Below are positions 16,645-24,691 of a stretch of 64,000 nucleotides of DNA, piece by piece. The first letter of the stretch is position 1, and each line of letters starts with the position of its first letter. Below the pieces are notes generated by a model. That model worked only from the letters and a program-made list of their open reading frames with translations, was not told the origin of the DNA and did not search any database. Source of the stretch: Candidatus Marithrix sp. (GTDB taxonomy: Bacteria; Pseudomonadota; Gammaproteobacteria; Beggiatoales; Beggiatoaceae). A program made the translations under genes and the position numbers. The stretch covers positions 118,290 through 182,289 of the forward strand of contig JADGDS010000007.1 of assembly GCA_016744775.1 (NCBI GenBank). The letters run 5' to 3'.

Positions 16645-18786
16645 ATGCCTGCTCCCTTACCCCCCGCCTTTCCCTCACGAGTTTTATGGTCAGATCTTGT
16701 TGATCTATTAGAAACTTATTTAGAAGTAGAAAACATTAAAGAAGTTGATCGCGCATTTTTTTTTAGCGGATATGCTCATGAAGATCAAAAACGCAAAACG
16801 GGTGAACCTTACATCAATCATCCTTTAGGAGTAGCCTATATCTTAGGGCAAATGCAGATGGATACAGCAACTATATCTGCTGCCCTGCTACATGATGTAA
16901 TTGAAGATACCGACACTACTAAAGAAGAATTAAGCAATGAATTTGGTAAGCTAGTTGCTCAATTAGTCGATGGTGTTAGTAAATTAAAAAGTATTAGCTT
17001 TAAAACTCGCGAACAAGCAAATGCTGAAAGTTTTCAAAAATTGATCATGGCGATGACGAGCAATCCTCGTGTGATTATCATAAAACTAGCAGATCGTTTA
17101 CATAACATGCGAACTATTGGAGCTATGAAACTGGCATCACAAAAACGCATTGCTCGTGAAACCTTAGAAGTTTATATACCAATTGCAAACCGTTTAGGTA
17201 TGAATGAAGTACGTATTGAACTTGAAGAACTGTGTTTTAAGACGCTTCATCCTTTACGCTATAAAACCTTAGATTTTCATCTAAATACCCTTGCTGAACA
17301 ACGCGCTAATACTTTTGACAAAATTGAATTCAGGATTAAAGAAGAACTAGATAAAAAAAATATCCAAGCACAGATTATTAAACGTAATAAACATTATTAT
17401 GGTATCTATTATAAAATGTTAGAGAAAAAGAAAACCAATACCAATAGTAAAATAAAATCCTTTTCTCAAGTTAATAATACCTGCCCATTGCGAATTATTG
17501 TGAACAATCAAGACGATTGTTATCGCGTATTTGGAATAGTACAAAATCTTTATAAACCCAAAGGTAACGAATATTTTAAAGATCATATTGCGATTCCAAA
17601 AACCAATGGTTATCAATCAATACATACAACTTTACAAGGTTCAGATCAGATTTTGATTGAAATTCAAATCCGCACTGATCAAATGGATCAAAGAGCTGAA
17701 AAGGGTATTACTACATATATACGTTCATCTGATCAAATTGATACAGCTATGAATGAATGGGTGCAACAATTATTGGATATGCACCGAAATACTGAGGATT
17801 CACTAGAATTTTATCATCACGTAAAAGAAGGATTATATCCAGAAGAAGTCTATGTATTTACACCACAAGGTGAGATTAAAATATTAGCAAAAGGTGCTAC
17901 AACTATTGATTTTGCTTATGCAATACATTCAAAGGTAGGTAATCACTGTTATAAAGCAAAAGTTAATAATGAATATGTAGCTCTGAATACTCGATTGGAA
18001 AGTGGACAAACAGTACAAATATTCACCGAATCATATATATATCCTCAAACTAATTGGTTAGATTTTGTCAAAACTCATAAAGCTCGAACTGAAATTCGTA
18101 ATTTTATAAAAAATTACCAATATAAAGATGCACTTGATTTAGGTAAAGAAATGTTAGATAAAGAATTATCCGTATATGATTTATCTACAGAACAACTTAA
18201 TGAACAACAAAAAACCTGTTTACTAAAAACTTTTCATGCTAAAAGTTTAGAATCCTTGCTGGCTGATATTGGTTTAGGCAATAAAATGGCATGGTTAGTT
18301 GCATGTCAATTTGATTCTACAGCAACAGCATCATCACATGATGTAGTTCATAAGCAACAAACTTTTCCAATTAAAGGCACAGAAGGTGCCTTAGTAAAAT
18401 TTGCATCCTGTTGTCATCCAATTCCAGAAGATCATATTACTGGAATTATTAATCAAGGCAAGGGGCTGACAATTCATAGAATGAAATGCAAAAACCTGCA
18501 TCACAATCATAATAAATTACTACCTGTAGCATGGCAATCTAAAATTGAAAGACAATTTTCATTAGATATTCAAATAGAAGTATATGATCAAAAAGGGGTT
18601 TTAGCTATAGTTGCCACTATTCTTGCCGAGATGAATAGCAATATAGAAGATTTCACTAAGAAAGATACTCATGGAAATATAACAGTGATGATATTTACTA
18701 TATCAGTATCTGATCGTAAACATTTAGCAGATATTATACGTAAACTAAAGCGACTTGACAGTGTTATTCATATTGGGCGTAGATGA
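16645..18786 (+). CDS. spoT: SpoT, (p)ppGpp hydrolase with probably inactive synthetase
   Basis: 713 residues. HD hydrolase domain intact: HEDQKRKTGEPYINHP, LLHDVIEDT (His-Asp at about 83-84) and LADRLHNMRT. Synthetase domain retains IAIPKTNGYQSIHTTL and IEIQIRT, but the metal-binding Asp of the consensus D-x-x-A-x-R is replaced (VNNTCPLRIIVN) and the AAHW segment reads TTYI, so synthesis is probably lost or weak. TGS (VYVFTPQGEIKIL), a Cys-rich zinc-finger/RIS segment (FASCCHPIPEDHITG) and a C-terminal ACT domain follow. The start 4 nt after rpoZ fits coupling; no strong ribosome site is seen. The next gene starts inside the stop codon (ATGA). Confidence 0.95.
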   Translation: MPAPLPPAFPSRVLWSDLVDLLETYLEVENIKEVDRAFFFSGYAHEDQKRKTGEPYINHPLGVAYILGQMQMDTATISAALLHDVIEDTDTTKEELSNEFGKLVAQLVDGVSKLKSISFKTREQANAESFQKLIMAMTSNPRVIIIKLADRLHNMRTIGAMKLASQKRIARETLEVYIPIANRLGMNEVRIELEELCFKTLHPLRYKTLDFHLNTLAEQRANTFDKIEFRIKEELDKKNIQAQIIKRNKHYYGIYYKMLEKKKTNTNSKIKSFSQVNNTCPLRIIVNNQDDCYRVFGIVQNLYKPKGNEYFKDHIAIPKTNGYQSIHTTLQGSDQILIEIQIRTDQMDQRAEKGITTYIRSSDQIDTAMNEWVQQLLDMHRNTEDSLEFYHHVKEGLYPEEVYVFTPQGEIKILAKGATTIDFAYAIHSKVGNHCYKAKVNNEYVALNTRLESGQTVQIFTESYIYPQTNWLDFVKTHKARTEIRNFIKNYQYKDALDLGKEMLDKELSVYDLSTEQLNEQQKTCLLKTFHAKSLESLLADIGLGNKMAWLVACQFDSTATASSHDVVHKQQTFPIKGTEGALVKFASCCHPIPEDHITGIINQGKGLTIHRMKCKNLHHNHNKLLPVAWQSKIERQFSLDIQIEVYDQKGVLAIVATILAEMNSNIEDFTKKDTHGNITVMIFTISVSDRKHLADIIRKLKRLDSVIHIGRR

Positions 18787-21035
18787 AAATTTATCGTTAC
18801 CCACTACTATGTTGGAAACTTACAGACAATACCATTTGCGCCCGTGTAGTGGGTACAGAATATGGATCAATAGATAAACAGTTAAAGAAATTACAAAATC
18901 ATTTAGCTGAATATTTGCAACAGGAATATGCTGAATATGGTTATTTACCTGATCCATTGTTAAATCCACGCATGAAAAATATTAATGTTAGTGTTCATCC
19001 TTCTTATCATGAAGATGCTGCTATTTTTCCAGTCAAATCGGTTCTTAATATTCCAGTAACCGGGGTTTATGGTGGCACAGATGATGGTTATGATGAATGT
19101 TATTTACCAATTTTAGACCAAAATTTTTATTATTATAAACAAGAGCAATTACACGATTTAATGCAATATTTTGCTCGCGATTATTTTAATAATATGCCTC
19201 CTGAAGCCTTGCATCGTTATTTAATGTTAGCCGACCCTTGGTTAGAAGAAATTACTGTACGTATTAAAGGCTATAAGGAGCATAGAGTTGAAAATAACCA
19301 AGTTTCACCTGAAATATTACAACAAGTTGCAGATCGATTTCCTCGTAAGACTAAAGTAACTAGCATTGCACCAGAAGTAGCATGGGAACGTAGTGAGATA
19401 GTAAATACCTTACAAAACAAAATAGATAAAGAAGCTGTTAGCGTGGTTTTAATAGGCGATCAAGGAATTGGCAAAACCACTATTTTATTAGAAGTAGCTA
19501 GAAAAATTTTTCGCTCCAATTCAAAACGTTATTTATGGCGTACCACTCCACAACGCATAATTGCAGGTGCGCGTTATTTAGGAGAATGGCAAGAAAACTG
19601 CGAAGAATTAATGCAAGAATTGCAAACTACAAATCATATTTTATGGATTAATGACTTTGTACATATGACAATGGTTGGTGGTGATGGAGCAGAAGATTCT
19701 ATTGCTGCCTTTATGTTGCCTAATCTTCGTCAAGGGCAATTTCAAATTGTTGCGGAATTAACAAAAGCAGAATGGGATCAATTACGTCAACGTCTGCCAG
19801 ATTTTGCCGCCCATTTTCATGTAATATCAATTCCAAAATTATCACACAAACAAATATTCAAAATCACAGATTTATTTGCTGATTATATAGAAAAACAATT
19901 AGATATATCTATAGAAAAGAATGCAATTAACTTAGCTTATCGTTTATTAGAACGATATATTCGTTATGAAGCCTTTCCGGGTAAATTGATTAAATTTTTG
20001 ACTTCCTGCGTCAATGAGACTTATACTAATAACAAACAACTAATTGATAATGAAAAAGTTTTAAGCAAATTTATTGAAAACTCTGGTTTACCGAAATTTT
20101 TATTACGTGACGATATACTTTTAGACAAAACTGCATTAGAAAATTATTTTACACAAAAAATTCTTGGTCAAGAAGCAGCTATTGAGCGTGTTGCAGAATT
20201 AGTAATGGTTTTTAAGGCAGGGCTAAATGATCCTAACAAGCCGATTGCTAGCCTATTATTTGCTGGACCAACTGGAGTAGGAAAAACCGCTTGCGCTCGT
20301 GCCTTAGCAGAATATTTTTTTGGGCAAGGGCAAAATTTAAATCCACTAATTCGCTTAGACATGAGCGAATTTCAACATCCTGTACAAGTTGAACGCTTAT
20401 TAGGTAATAATACAAAACCGGGTAAATTAATTCGTGAAGTTAGAGAACGAGCTTTTAGCGTGGTATTATTAGATGAAATTGAAAAAGCTCACCCGATTTT
20501 TTTTGATATATTATTGAATCTCATGGATGAAGGCATACTGGTTGACGCTAATGGGCGAGTAACAGATTTTAGAAATGTTATTTTAATTATGACTAGTAAT
20601 TTAGGTGCTAGACAAAATAAACCAATAACTTTTACCAATAATAATGATAATAATGACATTATTAATGTAGTAAAAAATTTTTTCCGCCCAGAATTTTATA
20701 ATCGTATTGACCAAATTATTAGTTTCAAGGCTTTAGATGCCGCTACAATGGAAAACATAATCAAAAAAGAACTAGCGGCACTAAATGAACGAGAAGGTTT
20801 TAAAGAACGTAAGCTAAACTTAAACTTTACCACTAAACTAATAAAACACTTAACAAAAGTAGGAATTGATCCAGAATATGGTGCCCGCCCTTTACAGCGT
20901 ATTATTGAACGTTTAGTGGTAGCAAAACTGGCAGACTTTATATTGCAAGATATTGAAATTCATTCGGTTGATTTGAATGTTGATTGGGATGGGGAAGATT
21001 TGGCAATATGTAATAAGCTTATGGAGGTAGATTAA
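18783..21035 (+). CDS. Double-AAA Clp-like ATPase with atypical motifs
   Basis: 750 residues. The N-terminal ~195 residues are not a canonical Clp N-domain. First AAA domain: Walker A GDQGIGKTT (225-233), pore-like ARYLGEWQE (263-271), Walker B ILWINDF (286-292) with ND where Clp proteins have DE. Second AAA domain: AGPTGVGKT (~493-501), intact VVLLDEIEKAHP, sensor ILIMTSNLGA and a C-terminal small domain with EYGARPLQRIIER. The GYVG pore loop of the second domain is missing: ERLLGNN runs almost directly into GKLIREVRERA. It overlaps spoT (ATGA) and DUF29 (TAATG). It probably acts as a remodelling motor or scaffold rather than a standard unfoldase for ClpP; no ClpP-binding loop is recognised. 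Confidence 0.88.
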   Translation: MKIYRYPLLCWKLTDNTICARVVGTEYGSIDKQLKKLQNHLAEYLQQEYAEYGYLPDPLLNPRMKNINVSVHPSYHEDAAIFPVKSVLNIPVTGVYGGTDDGYDECYLPILDQNFYYYKQEQLHDLMQYFARDYFNNMPPEALHRYLMLADPWLEEITVRIKGYKEHRVENNQVSPEILQQVADRFPRKTKVTSIAPEVAWERSEIVNTLQNKIDKEAVSVVLIGDQGIGKTTILLEVARKIFRSNSKRYLWRTTPQRIIAGARYLGEWQENCEELMQELQTTNHILWINDFVHMTMVGGDGAEDSIAAFMLPNLRQGQFQIVAELTKAEWDQLRQRLPDFAAHFHVISIPKLSHKQIFKITDLFADYIEKQLDISIEKNAINLAYRLLERYIRYEAFPGKLIKFLTSCVNETYTNNKQLIDNEKVLSKFIENSGLPKFLLRDDILLDKTALENYFTQKILGQEAAIERVAELVMVFKAGLNDPNKPIASLLFAGPTGVGKTACARALAEYFFGQGQNLNPLIRLDMSEFQHPVQVERLLGNNTKPGKLIREVRERAFSVVLLDEIEKAHPIFFDILLNLMDEGILVDANGRVTDFRNVILIMTSNLGARQNKPITFTNNNDNNDIINVVKNFFRPEFYNRIDQIISFKALDAATMENIIKKELAALNEREGFKERKLNLNFTTKLIKHLTKVGIDPEYGARPLQRIIERLVVAKLADFILQDIEIHSVDLNVDWDGEDLAICNKLMEVD

Positions 21036-21511
21036 TGATTGAATTAGCACATTTATATGATACAAATTATACTGAATGGGCAAAGCGAAATGCCGAATTA
21101 TTAAAAGTTGGAAGTTTTGCCCAAATAGACATTCCTCATTTAATAGACGAGTTATCTGATATGGGCAAAGCCGAATTCAATGAATTGGAAAGTAGATTAA
21201 TTATTTTGTTAGCACATTTATTGAAATGGCAGTTTCAATATCAACAATTGTCAGACAAATGGAGAGAATTTGACGGTAGAAGTTGGCGATATACCATTAT
21301 TGAGCAGCGTTTACGACTAAATAGGCGTTTACGTAAATCACCGGGGCTTAAATCACAATTACCTCAAGTCATAGAGGAAGCATATGAAGATGCAGTGCAT
21401 TTAGCCGCTAAAGAAACTCAATTATCTAAAGATATATTTCCTATAAGTTGCCATTATTCAGTTTCAGAGATTTTGGACGAAGATTTTTATCCTAGACCTG
21501 ACAGGTTTTAA
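21035..21511 (+). CDS. DUF29 family protein
   Basis: 158 residues. LYDTNYTEWAKRNAELLK, FAQIDIPHLIDELSDMGKAE and HLLKWQFQYQ...WRYTIIEQR are the DUF29 core, a helical family frequent in cyanobacteria and sulfur bacteria and often duplicated; function unknown. It starts on the last base of the Clp-like stop (TAATG), so it is probably its partner. The C-terminal residues RPDRF and the TAA stop are encoded by the left half of a dispersed palindrome (21494-21526), meaning the original stop has been replaced by repeat insertion. Confidence 0.9.
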   Translation: MIELAHLYDTNYTEWAKRNAELLKVGSFAQIDIPHLIDELSDMGKAEFNELESRLIILLAHLLKWQFQYQQLSDKWREFDGRSWRYTIIEQRLRLNRRLRKSPGLKSQLPQVIEEAYEDAVHLAAKETQLSKDIFPISCHYSVSEILDEDFYPRPDRF

Positions 21512-21526
21512 AAACCTGTCAGGTCT
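21494..21526. repeat. Perfect-type palindrome AGACCTGACAGG..CCTGTCAGGTCT
   Basis: 33-nt palindrome with an AT centre. Other copies are at 33432-33464 and 44063-44095 (outer base pairs differ there). The left arm supplies the last codons and the stop of the DUF29 gene; the structure could also serve as its terminator. Confidence 0.75.
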
Positions 21527-21536
21527 GACCACCATA

Positions 21537-21612
21537 AACTACAAGGATTGCATATAAGCAAGGATAAAACTACTTACAAGAAAATCCCTGCTAAAATGCA
21601 ATCCCTGTAGTT
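21537..21612 (-). terminator. Long nested hairpin downstream of caspase/FGE gene
   Basis: AACTACAAGGATTGCAT at the left pairs with ATGCAATCCCTGTAGTT at the right (16 of 17), with an inner GCAAGGAT/ATCCCTGC pair. It lies 20 nt beyond the stop of the caspase/FGE gene and is homologous to the hairpin at 730-771 behind the other FGE gene. It could be a terminator, or a DGR-associated structure comparable to the hairpins known beyond variable repeats in some systems; the second idea is inference. Confidence 0.5.
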
Positions 21613-21632
21613 ATTCTAAATATTATAAAGGG

Positions 21633-23276
21633 TTATTGCCTGACCATCCGGAACCCGTAGATCACGTCGCGGCCAGCCGGCTCGTTCCTGCTGCGGTTAG
21701 CCGAGCGCAGGTTCCTCGGCCCGTTGAGCCACGAGCCGCCACGCAGAACAAAGCTACTTGCATTTGTAACACATTGTTTTTCTTTACCATTATATTTATT
21801 TGTATATTCAGAACAGATCCATTCCCATACATTTCCTACAGTATCATATAAACCAAATTTATTAGCAGTATAATTTCCTACTGGTGAAGTTTTACCAAGG
21901 TTGTAGCCATAATTTGCTTTACTTTCATCAATATCATTCCCCCACCAATACTTAGTTTCCGTACCAGCCCTAGCCGCATACTGCCATTCAGCCTCCGTAG
22001 GAAGACGATATTTTTTACCTGTTTGATTACTAAGCCATTTTGCATAAGCAATAGCATCATTCCAAGAAACATTAATCACCGGACGATTACCACGCCCCCA
22101 ACCACGATCATTAGGCTTTTCTCTACCAGTAGCCTCAGCAAACTTATCATATTCAGCAAAAGTAACTTCATATACTCCCATAGCAAACTTCCCAACCGAA
22201 ACTCTATGCACTGGCTGTTCATAATTCCAACCACCACCTTGAATATCACCAATTCTAAAAAAACCAGCAGGAATAACCACCATTTTTGGACCTAAACTGC
22301 CATCTTTTAAACGATCTTCAAAGACTTTTCCAGTAGCTGGTAGAGTTGGAATAATAGTTTGTTGTTGTTTACTAGCTCTTAATTGTGCTTCTAAACGAGC
22401 AATTTTTTCATCACGTCTAGCTATTTTAGCAGCTTGTTCCTCAGAAACACCACAACGACTAAAACAAAAAATATCTTTCATAGAACCACTTTGCCAAGGA
22501 ATTTGCCTATTACCAGTTTCACCAGAAACCTTATTAGTAACATAAATCAACATATCCGACACACTCAAATTAGATCTATTTTTCAAAGCCCTAACTAAAT
22601 ATTGAGTATAAACACTATTACGTTCTCTTTTACTACCAAGAGCCGAAGTATTAGGAGCAGTAGCATAAGCAACTAAGCTACCTAATGAACCTTGCATAGC
22701 AGCCAAACCTTTTTTAATATAACCCTTTTTTTGTCCCGGCAAATTATCTCGACAAGCATCAAGAATTAATAAATTAAGCCTATTATTAGTTTCAGACATT
22801 TTATCTAAAACCCTCTGACTATTAACCGCTTCATATTGAATATCTGCTGAAGTCTTAATATCAGCATCAACAGGAATCAGATAATTATGAGAATTATGAT
22901 CCTGTAAACCATGCCCAGAAAAATAAAACAAACCAATACCTTTATTTGTTTTCAATCTATGAGTAAATTTATTTACAGCTAGTTTCATAGAACGATGATT
23001 AATATCCTTCTTTAAAATCACCTCAAAACCCAAACCTCTTAACACAGAAGCCATATCATCAGCATCATTAAGCGGATTAGCCAACCACGAAGTATTCTGA
23101 TAATTAGAATTACCAATAACCAAAGCCAAACGAGGCAAATTATCAGTAATACTAAGATTTGTCGAAGAGCCAGAACCAATCAAAGAACTAGCATTACCAT
23201 TACCTTTAGTTTGATTAGAAATCTCACAGCCACTAATTAATACAATTAATACTACTAAAAAATATTTATTTATCAT
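21633..23276 (-). CDS. Caspase-like (C14) lipoprotein fused to FGE/C-type lectin domain; probable DGR target
   Basis: 547 residues. Lipoprotein signal peptide with lipobox LISGC (Cys17), a short Ser/Gly/Asn linker, then a C14 caspase domain: LALVIGNSNYQN, catalytic His in FYFSGHG (~122), and catalytic Cys in LLILDACRDN (~175). A coiled coil (about 279-312, EEQAAKIARRDEKIARLEAQ) leads to an FGE/SUMF1 domain (about 325-547): [51 protein letters not shown]...GFR. The FGE catalytic cysteines are not apparent. The last 35 codons form a 70 percent GC block that looks like a DGR variable repeat. It should be exported, with the protease and the variable ligand-binding face in the same compartment. 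OmpA-like and DUF4384 genes lie upstream, divergently. Confidence 0.92.
   Translation of the reverse strand: MINKYFLVVLIVLISGCEISNQTKGNGNASSLIGSGSSTNLSITDNLPRLALVIGNSNYQNTSWLANPLNDADDMASVLRGLGFEVILKKDINHRSMKLAVNKFTHRLKTNKGIGLFYFSGHGLQDHNSHNYLIPVDADIKTSADIQYEAVNSQRVLDKMSETNNRLNLLILDACRDNLPGQKKGYIKKGLAAMQGSLGSLVAYATAPNTSALGSKRERNSVYTQYLVRALKNRSNLSVSDMLIYVTNKVSGETGNRQIPWQSGSMKDIFCFSRCGVSEEQAAKIARRDEKIARLEAQLRASKQQQTIIPTLPATGKVFEDRLKDGSLGPKMVVIPAGFFRIGDIQGGGWNYEQPVHRVSVGKFAMGVYEVTFAEYDKFAEATGREKPNDRGWGRGNRPVINVSWNDAIAYAKWLSNQTGKKYRLPTEAEWQYAARAGTETKYWWGNDIDESKANYGYNLGKTSPVGNYTANKFGLYDTVGNVWEWICSEYTNKYNGKEKQCVTNASSFVLRGGSWLNGPRNLRSANRSRNEPAGRDVIYGFRMVRQ
21639..21743 (-). other. Candidate DGR variable repeat 2 (VR2)
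   Basis: 105 nt with 73 G/C. Reads RGGSW, then variable residues, PRNLRSANR, variable residues, GFR. It aligns without gaps to VR1 at 482-586. Substitutions are dense at the codons expected to derive from AAC (CTC, AGC, GAC, ATC, TAC). Some differences (CCG/GCG, CTG/GTG) do not involve adenine, so the two copies probably descend from different templates or an older divergence. Immediately after it both genes share TAACCCTTTAT, which supports a common 3' boundary. Confidence 0.75.
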
Positions 23277-23291
23277 TTCAAACTCCTATCA

Positions 23292-23339
23292 GGAGTACAA
23301 AGCGCAGCTTTGTTTTTACAAAGCTTTGCTTTGAACTCC
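23292..23339. repeat. Palindromic repeat, family GGAGTACAAAGCG
   Basis: GGAGTACAAAGCGCAGCTTTG and a diverged reverse complement ending AAGCTTTGCTTTGAACTCC. It lies in the divergent promoter region between the caspase gene and the OmpA-like gene, 15 nt before the caspase start. Confidence 0.75.
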
Positions 23340-23408
23340 AATTATTTATTGCCATATTATTAAATATTCGTTATTATTTTAACTCAAAATTAAACTAAGG
23401 AAAATATT

Positions 23409-23924
23409 ATGTTTATAAAAAATAAATTTATATTGACCATTATTTGTATAAGTTTAGCCCCATTAGCTTGGGCTGATAACTATCCAACTACAGCGGCAGA
23501 AATCGTAAATGCCTTAAGTTCATCACCTTGGCAAAAAAAAACCTATAACCAAGATAAAAATCTCGGTGGCTTGGCATCAGATATACCTACAGTTATAGCA
23601 CCAATTGAATTTAAATATAATTCATCTATAATTAAACCGGAATCATTGCCATTATTAAAACAATACGCGAAAGCATTAAAAACTGGATTAAGTGATGCCA
23701 TAATAGAAATTGGTGGCCATACTGATAGCAAGGGTACTTGGAACTACAACAAATTTTTATCAAAGCGTCGTGCCAATGCAGTAAAACGATTCTTAACCAG
23801 CCAACTAGTTAATAGCCGACAATTAAAAGTAGCTGCTTACGGTGAAAGTAAACCAATAGCAACTAATCGTACAAATAGTGGGCGAACTAAAAATCGTCGA
23901 GTAGAATTTAAACGATTGAATTAA
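23409..23924 (+). CDS. OmpA-family C-terminal domain protein
   Basis: 171 residues with a Sec signal peptide (FILTIICISLAPLAWA). The C-terminal OmpA/Pal peptidoglycan-binding domain shows the usual IEIGGHTDSKGTWNYNKFLS, RRANAVKRFL, AYGESKPIATN and GRTKNRRVEF. Without a beta-barrel or lipobox it should be a soluble periplasmic protein bound to murein. Repeats flank it on both sides. Its position between a caspase-FGE gene and a DUF4384 gene suggests a shared envelope function, though all three have their own intergenic gaps. Confidence 0.9.
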   Translation: MFIKNKFILTIICISLAPLAWADNYPTTAAEIVNALSSSPWQKKTYNQDKNLGGLASDIPTVIAPIEFKYNSSIIKPESLPLLKQYAKALKTGLSDAIIEIGGHTDSKGTWNYNKFLSKRRANAVKRFLTSQLVNSRQLKVAAYGESKPIATNRTNSGRTKNRRVEFKRLN

Positions 23925-23932
23925 TTTAAACT

Positions 23933-23988
23933 CTGGAGTACAAAGCGCAGCTTTGATCGTACTAACAAAGCTGCGCTTTGTACTCCAG
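23933..23988. repeat. Palindromic repeat, family GGAGTACAAAGCG (best-preserved copy)
   Basis: CTGGAGTACAAAGCGCAGC and its reverse complement at the other end, separated by about 12 nt. The arms are near-perfect, so this is probably the most recent copy or close to the family consensus. Lies between the OmpA-like and DUF4384 genes. Confidence 0.8.
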
Positions 23989-24005
23989 AACTAAGACTGA
24001 TTAAA

Positions 24006-24680
24006 ATGAATGAAAAAACGAATTGGAGAAGAGAAATTAACATAGGTATAATTGCTTTACTTGTGACTATAGTAAGTCTTTATATAGACAAAAATTGGCC
24101 TGATGACGATCTTCCACTTCCTCAACCGCCACTAAAATTTAAAATCGACTACCTCTATCGCCATAAATACGAATTTGAATTCAAACCACTAACCAACACA
24201 GCTACATTAAAAAGTGGCGATCTATATAAAATAATTTTTACACCAATAGAAACAAATTATGTATATATATTTCAAACCGATTCAAAATCCAACAAGCTAA
24301 TACAACTATTTCCAATCTATAAATTTAAAGATGTAGAATTAAATCACTCCAATCCAGTAATAGCAGAGACAACTTATCACATACCCAAAAAAGGCATATC
24401 ATTTACCTTAGACAACAACAGTGGCACAACAGAAACAATATACTTCATAGCAGCGCGTGAACCAGATGTTGAATTAGAACAACTATATAAAGAAATAAAA
24501 ATAGCTCAACAACACGACGAAATAATACAATCCAAACTAGAAACAAGCAAAATTTTACAAAAAATAACCCAAAACAAAACAATTACCGAACAACAATATA
24601 TGGTAGAACAAGCAACAGCGTCAGGATTTATGGAAATTTGTGATAAATGTATTAAAGTGTTGTCTTTTAAGCATGAATAA
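24006..24680 (+). CDS. DUF4384 domain membrane protein
   Basis: 224 residues. One N-terminal membrane helix (IGIIALLVTIVSLYI), a proline-rich linker (LPLPQPPLKF), then a beta-rich DUF4384 domain: LKSGDLYKIIFTPIETNYVYIFQTDS, LIQLFPIYKF, ISFTLDNNSGTTETIYFIAARE. A helical tail follows. DUF4384 commonly accompanies caspase-like (C14) proteins and serine/threonine kinases in envelope signalling loci; the context here fits. The molecular function is unknown. Confidence 0.85.
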   Translation: MNEKTNWRREINIGIIALLVTIVSLYIDKNWPDDDLPLPQPPLKFKIDYLYRHKYEFEFKPLTNTATLKSGDLYKIIFTPIETNYVYIFQTDSKSNKLIQLFPIYKFKDVELNHSNPVIAETTYHIPKKGISFTLDNNSGTTETIYFIAAREPDVELEQLYKEIKIAQQHDEIIQSKLETSKILQKITQNKTITEQQYMVEQATASGFMEICDKCIKVLSFKHE

Positions 24681-24691
24681 AATCTAACAAT

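Noticed and set aside
21636..21851. Open frame on the plus strand opposite the caspase/FGE C-terminus
   Set aside because: It exists only because the GC-rich variable block lacks stops in that frame; no protein features.
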